In this document: positions 34,706 through 42,542 of the stretch, in pieces | Numbering within the stretch: position 1 is the first letter of the stretch | Layout: the number at the start of each line of letters is the position of its first letter | Assembly (NCBI GenBank): GCA_038734945.1 | Contig: JAVYOA010000009.1 | Location: forward strand, 124,001 to 188,000 | Direction of reading: 5' to 3' | DNA: 64,000 nt | Origin: Fervidicoccaceae archaeon | GTDB lineage: Archaea; Thermoproteota; Thermoprotei_A; Sulfolobales; Fervidicoccaceae | Translations under genes and position numbers: made by a program | Notes under the pieces: model-generated | What the model was told of the DNA's origin: nothing | Databases searched by the model: none | The model's input: only the letters and a program-made list of their open reading frames with translations

Positions 34706-34756
34706 AACCAAGAAATTTTTTAATATAAAACTCACTTCAAGGAATTTAGATGGGAA

Positions 34757-35413
34757 ATGAGGCAATTCCTTGCTCTGATCTTAATTTTTACAACTATAAC
34801 TACAATTCCAATCGAGGGTACATCTCAACAAGGCAACATAACTTACTACTATGCCCTGCTTATATACCCAGAAACAGGCAGCTTCTCAACAGGAAGCTCT
34901 CTAGCTAACATTACAGTTATCTTAAAGCAATCTCCATCACCACATGTTGAGCTCCAAGGGGCATTTCCTAGCATTCCTACTAGCGATCTCGTTTCCATAA
35001 TAGAGGCTCCTGACCCAAGTCATTTTGTTCTGACAACACAGGACGTTTCCCAACTAGTCAGGACAGGCAAGCTGATAAAAAATGAATGGAACCTCACATA
35101 TGCGGGGAGAAGTGCTTTCCAGCTATCCAATGGAGCATTTGTTGATGGAATTCAGGCAACTATTACTTTTAACTATGGTTCAAAAATCGCCATGTACGAT
35201 TCATCAAGCGGAGTGCTCGTATGGGAGAGCTTCTATGTATCAATATCTCCGACCAAAGGATACGCTCTATTTCTGGAACTGCTTCCCAGCAGCTCTATTC
35301 ACGGTGCTCCTCTACCAATTAACAATCTGAGAGTTGTCGAGATCATTTCGGCCATCATAGTAATAACGGCCTTCTACAGCCTTGCCAGCAGAAAAAGATA
35401 TAGGATTCTATGA
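34757..35413 (+). CDS. Secreted or surface-anchored protein of unknown function
   Basis: This 218-residue protein has a signal peptide (residues about 3-18, ending near IEGTSQQ), an extracellular domain rich in Ser, Thr and beta-type segments, and a C-terminal membrane anchor (VVEIISAIIVITAFYSL) followed by a basic cytoplasmic end (SRKRYRIL). I recognise no domain. It follows the pyrophosphatase gene by about 50 bases on the same strand. Confidence 0.7.
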   Translation: MRQFLALILIFTTITTIPIEGTSQQGNITYYYALLIYPETGSFSTGSSLANITVILKQSPSPHVELQGAFPSIPTSDLVSIIEAPDPSHFVLTTQDVSQLVRTGKLIKNEWNLTYAGRSAFQLSNGAFVDGIQATITFNYGSKIAMYDSSSGVLVWESFYVSISPTKGYALFLELLPSSSIHGAPLPINNLRVVEIISAIIVITAFYSLASRKRYRIL

Positions 35414-35543
35414 AATACTAAATGAAACAAACTCGCTCGGAGGAGTGACTTGATCCTTTACAGAAACAAGAGAAATTAATCCAAGGGAAGCGGAAAGGAA
35501 GGAAGCAGTTTTTTCCATTCTGGTAAACCTTCTAATTTTTGCC

Positions 35544-36344
35544 ATGAGATTAATTGCAGGTCTGATGATAAGGAGTAGCGCCCTAATAGCAGACTCTGTT
35601 CACGGCCTAAGCGATAGCATCACTTCAATAGGAGTCCTAGCATCATCAAAAATAGCTGCTAAGCCAGCAGATAGGGAACATCCATTTGGACACGGGAAAG
35701 CAGCAGATCTCGGATCCCTCTTAATAGGAGTGGTCCTTTTCATAATTGGTGGGCTCTTTTTCCTAAATGGAATTGATGCTCTTCTCAGTCCATCGCCACT
35801 GAATACTGATTTTTTTGTGGAAGCTATCGCAGTAACTCTGCTCACAGTCGCCATAAAGTACTACAACTACATGTATGCTAAAAACCTGGCTACTTTAGGC
35901 AAGTCCAACCTCTGCATGGCTGATGCTCTTCATCACAAATTGGATGCTCTAATAACTCTTGGTGCCTCAGTTGGAATAACAATAGAAGCCCTCACCGGCA
36001 TTTCCAGATTGGATGGTATCCTGACAATTATCATATCGGCTTTTGTTCTTTACGAGGGAGGAGAGCTGATAACCAAGATACTTGGTCCACTAATGGATAG
36101 AAATGTCGAGGATGTTGCCGAGAGAGTCAGAAGCTTAGCTCTCTCGGTCAACGGTGTTAGAGATGTTGTTGACGTAAAAGTCAGAGAATCTGGAGGAGAA
36201 TTCCTAATAGAGCTAGTCCTGAAAATGGATGGAGGGATACCCCTAACTGAAGCTCACGCAGTAACGGAAAAAGTCGAGATGGAAATAAGGGAAAAAATTC
36301 CCAGAGTGATCGAAGTTCATATACATGAAGAGCCCTCTGTTTGA
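35544..36344 (+). CDS. Cation diffusion facilitator (CDF) family metal transporter, 5' end unclear
   Basis: This CDF exporter has the metal-site pattern DSVHGLSDS (HxxxD) in helix 2 and DALHHKLDALITLG in helix 5, and a C-terminal cytoplasmic ferredoxin-like domain. From the ATG at 35544 it has 266 residues and lacks the start of helix 1. The frame is clearly coding upstream (PREAERKEAVFSILVNLLIF) back to a TGA at 35451, but contains no ATG, GTG or TTG. A TTG at 35450 with a perfect GGAGGAG site opens a one-base-shifted frame that stops after nine codons. So the gene has either a frameshift, a non-standard start, or a true short start. Confidence 0.85.
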   Translation: MRLIAGLMIRSSALIADSVHGLSDSITSIGVLASSKIAAKPADREHPFGHGKAADLGSLLIGVVLFIIGGLFFLNGIDALLSPSPLNTDFFVEAIAVTLLTVAIKYYNYMYAKNLATLGKSNLCMADALHHKLDALITLGASVGITIEALTGISRLDGILTIIISAFVLYEGGELITKILGPLMDRNVEDVAERVRSLALSVNGVRDVVDVKVRESGGEFLIELVLKMDGGIPLTEAHAVTEKVEMEIREKIPRVIEVHIHEEPSV

Positions 36345-36405
36345 AGGTCAGACCTGCGCGGGACTGTCATCGTCTAAGCTCCATCCTTTCGAGCAACATC
36401 ATCCC
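36345..36405 (-). ncRNA. Candidate C/D box sRNA
   Basis: On the minus strand this segment reads C box ATGATGT (36402-36396), a 17-nt spacer, a D'-like CTTA (36378-36375), a C'-like CGATGAC (36372-36366), a 14-nt spacer and a perfect D box CTGA (36351-36348). Spacers of 14 and 17 nt are right for guide regions. A TATA box (GTTTATATTC, 36437-36428) lies about 26 bases upstream of the C box. The terminal stem is short. Guide targets in rRNA or tRNA were not checked. Confidence 0.5.
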
Positions 36406-36427
36406 AAACCTTTAAAATGATTACATA

Positions 36428-36437
36428 GAATATAAAC
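36428..36437. promoter_or_regulatory. Two-way TATA element between candidate sRNA and M29 peptidase
   Basis: GAATATAAAC reads as a TATA box on both strands. To the right it is about 25 bases from the TTG start of the peptidase at 36456; to the left it is about 26 bases from the C box of the candidate sRNA. Confidence 0.4.
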
Positions 36438-36455
36438 ACTGCTGGGTGAATAAAG

Positions 36456-37568
36456 TTGTCCTTTGGAAGCTTAGAAGAAAAATTTGCTACTCTTCTTGTC
36501 AATTACTGCATTGGAGTGAAGCCTGTATCTGAAATATCAATTTCATCGACTATAGCTGCTATGCCACTTATTACTGAGGTATATAAGAAGATAGTAGATG
36601 CAGGAGGTTACCCTAGAATAGTAATAACCAGCGAAGAACTAGTAGAGTATTTTTATAAAAAGGCCCCCATACAGCTTATTGAGTATCTCTCACCAATAGA
36701 TAAATTCATGGTGGAAAATATAAGCGGGATGATTAGAATAATTGCTCCAACACACACAAAACCCCTCTCTGGGGTGGATCCCGAGAGAATAAAAAAGGTA
36801 GCAACCACCAGTAAAGTGCTCAACGATATAATTTTTAAAAGGGATGCTCTTGGTACACTTAGATGGACAGTAACAGCCTATCCAACAAACGCGATGGCAC
36901 AGGAAGCGGGTTTTTCTCCCCTTGAGTGGAGGGACTTTGTATTCAGAGCAATGAAACTTTTCTCTGAGGATCCGATTGAGGAGTGGAAAAAGCAGGCAAG
37001 CTTACAGCAAAAAATAGCGGACTTCCTGAAAAAGGTTAAAGAACTGAGAGTTTTAGCGGAAGACACAGATCTCATTCTCAGATTTGACAACAGAATATGG
37101 GTAAACGATGATGGTAAGAACAATATGCCTGGAGGAGAAGTTTTCAGCTCCCCCATTGAAGATTCAGCAGATGGACAGATAACTTTCACATATCCTGCAA
37201 TATGGAAGGGAGTTGAAGTAAAGGGAGTTAGGCTAAAATTCAGAAAAGGGGAAGTTGTTGAGGCATCGGCTGAGAAGGGCGAGGAATTTCTCAATAAAAT
37301 GATAACTGCTGATGATGGGGCAAAAAGGCTTGGTGAATTCGCTTTTGGCCTGAACTATGACATAAAGAGCTTCACAAAGGAAATCCTGTTCGATGAGAAA
37401 ATAGGAGGGACAATCCATTTAGCGCTTGGTTCAGCGTATTTGCAAACTGGAGGGAAGAACATCTCATCAATTCACTGGGACATGATAAAGGATATGAGAA
37501 AGGGAAAGGTATTTGCTGATGGAGATCTAGTATATGAAAATGGACAGTTCATAAAAAGCATTATCTAG
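36456..37568 (+). CDS. M29 family thermophilic aminopeptidase
   Basis: This 370-residue metallo-aminopeptidase belongs to MEROPS family M29 (aminopeptidase T, AmpS). The metal ligands are visible in order: Glu in GGEVFSSP, Glu in LGEFAFGLN, His in GTIHLALG, and His and Asp in SIHWDMI; a Tyr follows the third site (GSAYL). The length is slightly below the usual 400. The start is TTG at 36456 with GGGTGA upstream. It is cytoplasmic and probably feeds amino acids from imported peptides, in line with the peptide ABC transporter at 4.8-10.3 kb. Confidence 0.93.
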   Translation: MSFGSLEEKFATLLVNYCIGVKPVSEISISSTIAAMPLITEVYKKIVDAGGYPRIVITSEELVEYFYKKAPIQLIEYLSPIDKFMVENISGMIRIIAPTHTKPLSGVDPERIKKVATTSKVLNDIIFKRDALGTLRWTVTAYPTNAMAQEAGFSPLEWRDFVFRAMKLFSEDPIEEWKKQASLQQKIADFLKKVKELRVLAEDTDLILRFDNRIWVNDDGKNNMPGGEVFSSPIEDSADGQITFTYPAIWKGVEVKGVRLKFRKGEVVEASAEKGEEFLNKMITADDGAKRLGEFAFGLNYDIKSFTKEILFDEKIGGTIHLALGSAYLQTGGKNISSIHWDMIKDMRKGKVFADGDLVYENGQFIKSII

Positions 37569-39063
37569 AGTATTTTTCCTCTATGTATTTTATATAATAC
37601 GAAGGATTGATATCCTCTCCCAATGATTTTACTAGCAGCTCTCTTGGAGCATATGTAGCTCCATACTTGTGTATTTTCTCTCTTAGCCATTCTCTAATAG
37701 CAGCGAAGTCCCTCTTTTCAATGATTTCATCCATTTTTCTGGTTTCATCCTCCATTTTTGCCTTTACTTGAGCTGCTATCACTGTGCCCAAGCTATAGGA
37801 TGGGAAATATCCAAAGGATCCCTGGCTCCAGTGGATGTCTTGAAGAAATCCTTCAGAGTATTTCCTTGGTCTTATTCCGAGAAGCTCATCCATGAGGTTA
37901 TTCCATAGTTCTGGAACCTCAGCTGTTTTCACCTCTCCAGCTATCAGCATCCGCTCTATGTTGAATCTCAAGGCTATGTGAAAATTGTAGGTAAGTTCAT
38001 CTGCATCCACCCTTATGAAGCTCGGCCTGACCAGATTAACATATCTATATATTTCTTCATCGTCGTAGGCTTTCAGCTCCGGAAGCTCCTCTCTCAGGAT
38101 CCCCCCTATAATAGAGGAAAACGCCCTGCTTCTTCCAACAATATTTTCCCAGAATCTGGATTGGCTCTCATGCACTCCCATGCTAACTCCAGTTCCAATA
38201 GGTGTGCCGGACAGAGCTTCATCAATTTGAAGCTCATACAATGCATGTCCATATTCATGTATAGTAGAGAGAATAGTCCTCCTTATGTCGTGTCCTTCAT
38301 ACCTGGTAGTTATCCTAACATCCTTTTGACCCATATTTATAGTAAATGGGTGCGGAGAAACATCAATTCTTGCTCTCCTGCGGGGGAAGCTCAGAACTTC
38401 CAGGACCCTTTCATTTACTTTCTTGGCTCTTTCTACATCATAGCGGTAGCTCTCTAGGTAATGACAGCGAGGAAAGTAGTCATCACCCATAACTTTTTCA
38501 AGAGCTCTCTTCAGATTTGGAATTATGGCATCAAACATCTCTTTTCCTTTTCTAGTAGTGAATCCTTCCTCGAAATAGTCAATGAGAGCATCGTATGGAT
38601 GTTCCTCGTACCCTAACTTTTCTGCCATTTCTCTCTCCAAGGAAACAATTCGGTCAAGATAGCTGAGGAACGGCTCAGCCTCGCTCCTCTCCCTGGAGAT
38701 GAGCCATGCTTCATGTGCTTTCGTTGTCACTTCTCTTAGCTCTGCTATAAGCTTCTCTGGAAGCTTCTTTGCTCTCTCAATTTCCCTATCAAGCACTCTC
38801 ACAACACCCTTTTCTTGATCCGTCAATCCTTCTCTGCCCTTCGCTTTCTCAACAAGATTCTGAAGGTCCGGAGAAAGCAAGAGCCTATGCTGAAGAACAG
38901 CGAGGTGTGAGTATGCTTTTCCTCTTTCCTCAATTCCCTCTGGTGGCATATATGTTTCCATGTCCCACTGTATCAATGATATGGCATAGTTTATACTCCA
39001 AATCGGCTTGTAGTTCTCAAGTATTTCTATTATTAACGGATCTGAGAAATACTTTTTCTCCAT
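37561..39063 (-). CDS. M32 family carboxypeptidase (carboxypeptidase Taq type)
   Basis: This 500-residue zinc carboxypeptidase has HEYGHALYE as its HExxH site (about residues 268-272), with the third ligand Glu in the downstream helix (GVHESQSRFWE). The family-specific stretches HPFTINMG and IRVDADELTYNFHI are present. It overlaps the convergent M29 gene by 8 bases at the stop. Together the two enzymes give a cytoplasmic pair that trims peptides from both ends. Confidence 0.96.
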   Translation of the reverse strand: MEKKYFSDPLIIEILENYKPIWSINYAISLIQWDMETYMPPEGIEERGKAYSHLAVLQHRLLLSPDLQNLVEKAKGREGLTDQEKGVVRVLDREIERAKKLPEKLIAELREVTTKAHEAWLISRERSEAEPFLSYLDRIVSLEREMAEKLGYEEHPYDALIDYFEEGFTTRKGKEMFDAIIPNLKRALEKVMGDDYFPRCHYLESYRYDVERAKKVNERVLEVLSFPRRRARIDVSPHPFTINMGQKDVRITTRYEGHDIRRTILSTIHEYGHALYELQIDEALSGTPIGTGVSMGVHESQSRFWENIVGRSRAFSSIIGGILREELPELKAYDDEEIYRYVNLVRPSFIRVDADELTYNFHIALRFNIERMLIAGEVKTAEVPELWNNLMDELLGIRPRKYSEGFLQDIHWSQGSFGYFPSYSLGTVIAAQVKAKMEDETRKMDEIIEKRDFAAIREWLREKIHKYGATYAPRELLVKSLGEDINPSYYIKYIEEKYSR

Positions 39064-39165
39064 TTTTTATGACCTCTCTCCAGTGTTAATAAGTAATAAA
39101 ATGAAATTAAATTTTCTAATAATAAGTTAATCCATATACAGCTAAATGATTTTTTGAAAATCGAG

Positions 39166-39906
39166 CTAGATAAAATTGAATTCTCTATCTAGATTTTCCG
39201 CATTTATCTTCTTGTATCTTTCCAAGCTTCCAACATCGTACCAAATGCCATCATAAACATAGGCATATACTCTCCTCTCCTTCTTCAAAATCAGAGGAAC
39301 CATATCACCCATTAGATCGAAGCTCTTTCCAAGCTCCTCTACAACATTACTGCTGAAAACTTCAGTTTCCATTAAAGCAACCCCTATTGTAGCATTTATA
39401 TCAAGTTCGGGCTTTTCAGTCATCTTTCTGACTCTTTTCTCTTCGTCAAGCTCTACGATCCCCACGGGCACAGAATATTTATTGGAAACCACTAGAGTAA
39501 GTTCTGAAGCATTTCTCTCGTGAAATGCAATCAAATCATTCAAATCAATTTTTGCCAATATGTCTCCATACCAGATAAGAGCTCTTTTTTTCACAAGTCC
39601 CTCGCTTATTGCTTTATAGATAGCTCCTCCTGTGTTCGTGTAGCCATCTGGATCATCAATTGAATACTTAATGTTAGCTCCAAATCTTTCTCCAGCATTG
39701 AAATAATTCTTAATATATCGCCACCTATGGTTTAGAAGCATAACTATGTCTCTGATTTCAAATCTGGTCAGCCATCTCACTATGAACTCAAGGACAGGCC
39801 TTTCCTCCATCCCTATTGGAATCATTGGTTTAGGGATGAGCTCCGTATAAGGATGAAATCTTGTCCCCTTTCCTCCAGCCAGGACTAAGGCAGTTATATC
39901 TTTCAT
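39166..39906 (-). CDS. Sugar-phosphate nucleotidyltransferase (NTP_transferase family)
   Basis: This 246-residue enzyme has the nucleotide-binding signature LVLAGGKGTRFHPYTELIPKPM at the N terminus and the NTP-transferase fold (GDILAKIDLNDL, KPELDINATIGV). It should make an NDP-sugar from NTP and sugar 1-phosphate for glycan synthesis. It is short and has no C-terminal left-handed beta-helix, so it is a stand-alone catalytic domain. No other glycan genes are nearby; the exact sugar is unknown. Confidence 0.9.
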   Translation of the reverse strand: MKDITALVLAGGKGTRFHPYTELIPKPMIPIGMEERPVLEFIVRWLTRFEIRDIVMLLNHRWRYIKNYFNAGERFGANIKYSIDDPDGYTNTGGAIYKAISEGLVKKRALIWYGDILAKIDLNDLIAFHERNASELTLVVSNKYSVPVGIVELDEEKRVRKMTEKPELDINATIGVALMETEVFSSNVVEELGKSFDLMGDMVPLILKKERRVYAYVYDGIWYDVGSLERYKKINAENLDREFNFI

Positions 39907-40037
39907 GCCTTTTCACAAGTCTAAAATTCTTAAATGTAAATATAAAAATTTTTAATAATAAAAATTACTGGATTGAAGTCTCTCGCTTCAACCCTAAATC
40001 AACCTGCAATAACTCTACTAAATATCTCGGAAATACC

Positions 40038-40742
40038 TCAGGTATAATTCTTTAAAATTGACACTGCTTTCCTCGCATTTTCCAGCATCCAATGATCGTT
40101 ATTGAAAAAAATGTAGATTTTTTCTGGAGAAAGATTGAGAGCGCTTTCTATGAGCTCTCTTAGCTCACTTTCGTCGTAGTCATAGAAGTACCAGGATTCT
40201 CTTCCATGGAGTCTTAGATACACACTCTTTCCACTTTTTACAATCCAGGTAATTTCTGGTGAATCAACTGAGACAAGAGTGATCCCCTCTTTCTTCCCCC
40301 ATTCTAAGATTTTTTCATTATAGCAGGTCTCATTTCTGAATTCCACAGCCATTCTCTCTCCCAACCTAGTTTGTTCTCTAAATCGAGACAGCTTCCTGAG
40401 AGCTTCCTCTTTGCATTGAAAATTTGGAGAAAGCTGGAAGAGATAGAAATCAATTTTATAATCCAATGGATTGAATATGCTTTTGAATTTCTCCCAAATC
40501 GGAAAGGAGCTTTCATTCATCTTCCTTAAGTGCGTTATTAGTCTGTGAACTTTTACTGCCCATCTGATTTCCTTACTTTTGGTAACCCATCCTTTTATTT
40601 GGTTGGGGAATGGAAATCTGTAGAAGCTTGAATTAAGCTCAATAGCATTCAGTCCTGAATTCTGCTCATACCACTCAAGGCTTTTCCCCAAATTCCAGTC
40701 GTATAACCAACCGCTCGTTCCAACGTAAGCCTTCACTTTCAT
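40038..40742 (-). CDS. DUF72 family protein
   Basis: This 234-residue protein has the DUF72 pattern: YVGTSGWLYDWN at the start, NAIELNSSFYRFP, WAVKVHRLITHLRK, MAVEFRNETCYNEKILEW and the C-terminal YIFFNNDHWMLENARK. DUF72 proteins adopt a TIM-barrel and their function is not established. The gene is flanked by 131 and 59 bases without genes and has no obvious operon partner. Confidence 0.93.
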   Translation of the reverse strand: MKVKAYVGTSGWLYDWNLGKSLEWYEQNSGLNAIELNSSFYRFPFPNQIKGWVTKSKEIRWAVKVHRLITHLRKMNESSFPIWEKFKSIFNPLDYKIDFYLFQLSPNFQCKEEALRKLSRFREQTRLGERMAVEFRNETCYNEKILEWGKKEGITLVSVDSPEITWIVKSGKSVYLRLHGRESWYFYDYDESELRELIESALNLSPEKIYIFFNNDHWMLENARKAVSILKNYT

Positions 40743-40801
40743 TTACCAGACATTTTTTCTCTGCTTATCCTTAAATTAATTAAGTTAAGACAAGGGGGAT
40801 T

Positions 40802-41575
40802 CTAAGCGGTCTCTTCGTTCTTCTCCACAACCAACATTTTTGCTACTTCTGGCAGGATCTCCCCAGCCTTCCTTCTAACTACTAACTCAGCTTTCCCATC
40901 AATGGGTGTAGGGGAATCGTTTATGACCACTGCTTTTGCTCCAGTGCGAATTGCTTCTTGCGGTATCAAAGCTGCAGGATAGACAGCTAGACTTGTGCCT
41001 ATGATAATTAACAATGAGGAGCTTCTAGCCATAGATAAAGCGTCCAATAGTTCTTTTTCTGGAAGGGGTTCCCCAAAGTAAACAACAGCTGGCTTTAGTA
41101 TCGAACTACATCTAGGACATCTGGGAGCTTTCTCACTCTTTTTCACCTCTTCCACAAACTTCTTCAAATCTCCTCTGAAGCTGCATCTCAAGCATTGGAC
41201 CTCATCAAATCTACCGTGTAGCTCTATCACATTTCTACTCCCAGCCTTCTGATGAAGCCTATCGATATTTTGCGTGATAACTCCTTTAACTAAACCCCCA
41301 GCTTCCAACTTTGCTGCAGCATAATGAGCAGAGTTTGGAGAAGCTCTAGAAATTGGCACATAAACTTCCTCTAGATACTTTTTCCAGGAAAAATCAGGAT
41401 CTTCCTGGAAGAACTCAATGCTAAAGATCTCTGGAGAAATCCTTTTCCAAAGACCCTTTGGACCTCGGAAATCTGGGATCCCACTCTCTGTGCTTATTCC
41501 CGCTCCTGTAAAGAGGACAACATTTCCTCTCGAACTAGCAATAAGCTCAGCAACTTTCACGATTTCGCTTGACAA
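40802..41575 (-). CDS. Sir2-family NAD-dependent protein deacylase
   Basis: This sirtuin has GAGISTESGIPDFRG, TQNIDRLHQKAG, the catalytic His in IELHGRF and two zinc CxxC pairs (CLRC and CPRC). In crenarchaea a Sir2 protein deacetylates Alba, and two Alba genes are in this window. I place the start at TTG 41575, which gives the usual short N terminus and a TATA-like CTTAAAAA about 26 bases upstream. An in-frame ATG at 41644 would add 23 unusual hydrophobic residues and lie only 6 bases from the divergent gene. Confidence 0.93.
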   Translation of the reverse strand: MSSEIVKVAELIASSRGNVVLFTGAGISTESGIPDFRGPKGLWKRISPEIFSIEFFQEDPDFSWKKYLEEVYVPISRASPNSAHYAAAKLEAGGLVKGVITQNIDRLHQKAGSRNVIELHGRFDEVQCLRCSFRGDLKKFVEEVKKSEKAPRCPRCSSILKPAVVYFGEPLPEKELLDALSMARSSSLLIIIGTSLAVYPAALIPQEAIRTGAKAVVINDSPTPIDGKAELVVRRKAGEILPEVAKMLVVEKNEETA

Positions 41576-41613
41576 GGAACAAAATCCCCCAATTTCTTTT
41601 TTTAAGAAAACCA

Positions 41614-41628
41614 ATGTATTAAATACAT
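41614..41628. promoter_or_regulatory. Palindromic TATA region between sirtuin and divergent gene
   Basis: ATGTATT and AATACAT form a perfect 7-bp palindrome around a single A. Its centre, ATTAAATA, is a TATA box for the gene starting at 41651, about 27 bases downstream, and can be read the same way on the other strand. Confidence 0.4.
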
Positions 41629-41650
41629 CAACGAATACAGTCATGTAGGG

Positions 41651-42442
41651 ATGGAAATGAGGGCTACGGCAACTTTGAATGAGATAAGGCTCAGCCGATT
41701 AAAGGCTGGAGAATCCGACATTCTCATAGTATACAGCGTAGAATCTAAAGAGTTCACGGCAACTGCTATAGAAAGGAATGGAATGGTTGATCTCGATCTG
41801 GAGTGCCCATGCTCACAGAAAAAAGAAGAATTGATCAATCACCTCTCAGAAGCTGCTATCGAGGTAGGCAGAATAAGCATTAAGGCAGGATACAATGGAG
41901 GAGAGGAGTGTCTCTCTTGCACGGTGGCAGCAATCTTGACTTCAGCTTATGCTCTAGCTAAAACCATTAATGTCATGGAAGACATCGAAGCTTCACAGGA
42001 AATGAGGGCTATTCTGGCTTCATCCCTTCTCGGAGGAATCAATATCTATTCCTTTGGGAGCAGAACACCTGCTCTTCTCAGGTATTTCTATCCATCCGAG
42101 TTCATCAAAGCAATTACCATCCAATCTCAGCAATATAGGAAAAATATGGTAGTTTCAAGGGATACAATCTTCAGTATAATTGAGGGCCTCTCCTTAATAT
42201 ATGCAGGAGAAAATGAGCAGGGCACAAAGATTCTCTTGAAGGCATCTAATTCGTTCTATTCTGGTTCAGAGCTACCCATAATTCCCCTAACAACTGGGGA
42301 TATAATTCTGCTACCCTCATCAACATCTTGCAGTTCATTCCTAATGAGTCTTGGGAGCAAGATTGCGGATTATCTTAAAGACAGAGGAAATATGGCGAGA
42401 ATTTCCAGGTTGGGAAGAGGAGCAACTGTTTTGATAGATTAA
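41651..42442 (+). CDS. Unrecognised cytoplasmic protein
   Basis: This 263-residue protein has no family I can name. It has no clear membrane segment. A CPCSQKKEE stretch at about residue 53 and ECLSC at about residue 86 give four cysteines that might bind a metal. The middle part (DIEASQEMRAILASSLLGG) is helical. The start is ATG at 41651 or 41657, probably leaderless from the palindromic TATA at 41614-41628. It converges with the PolB2 gene, whose end is formed by an IS605-type hairpin. Confidence 0.75.
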   Translation: MEMRATATLNEIRLSRLKAGESDILIVYSVESKEFTATAIERNGMVDLDLECPCSQKKEELINHLSEAAIEVGRISIKAGYNGGEECLSCTVAAILTSAYALAKTINVMEDIEASQEMRAILASSLLGGINIYSFGSRTPALLRYFYPSEFIKAITIQSQQYRKNMVVSRDTIFSIIEGLSLIYAGENEQGTKILLKASNSFYSGSELPIIPLTTGDIILLPSSTSCSSFLMSLGSKIADYLKDRGNMARISRLGRGATVLID

Positions 42443-42505
42443 AGCACAATGTACAAATCACACTGCTCTGAGTTATAGCTTAAACAGTCTTAGGATTTAC
42501 CTCAC

Positions 42506-42542
42506 CTGAAAGCCTCTTCCTTTAGAGCTAGGAGGAGGTCAG
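42506..42542 (+). repeat. Solo IS200/IS605-type terminal hairpin, copy 2 (overlaps PolB2 3' end)
   Basis: This 37-nt unit starts CTGAAAGCCTC and ends GGAGGAGGTCAG, like the copies at 26282 and 49558. Its centre (TTCCTTTAGAGCTA) has diverged so that the inner stem is weakened. The last codons and the stop of the PolB2 gene on the minus strand lie inside it, so the unit supplies the polymerase's final five residues. Confidence 0.62.
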
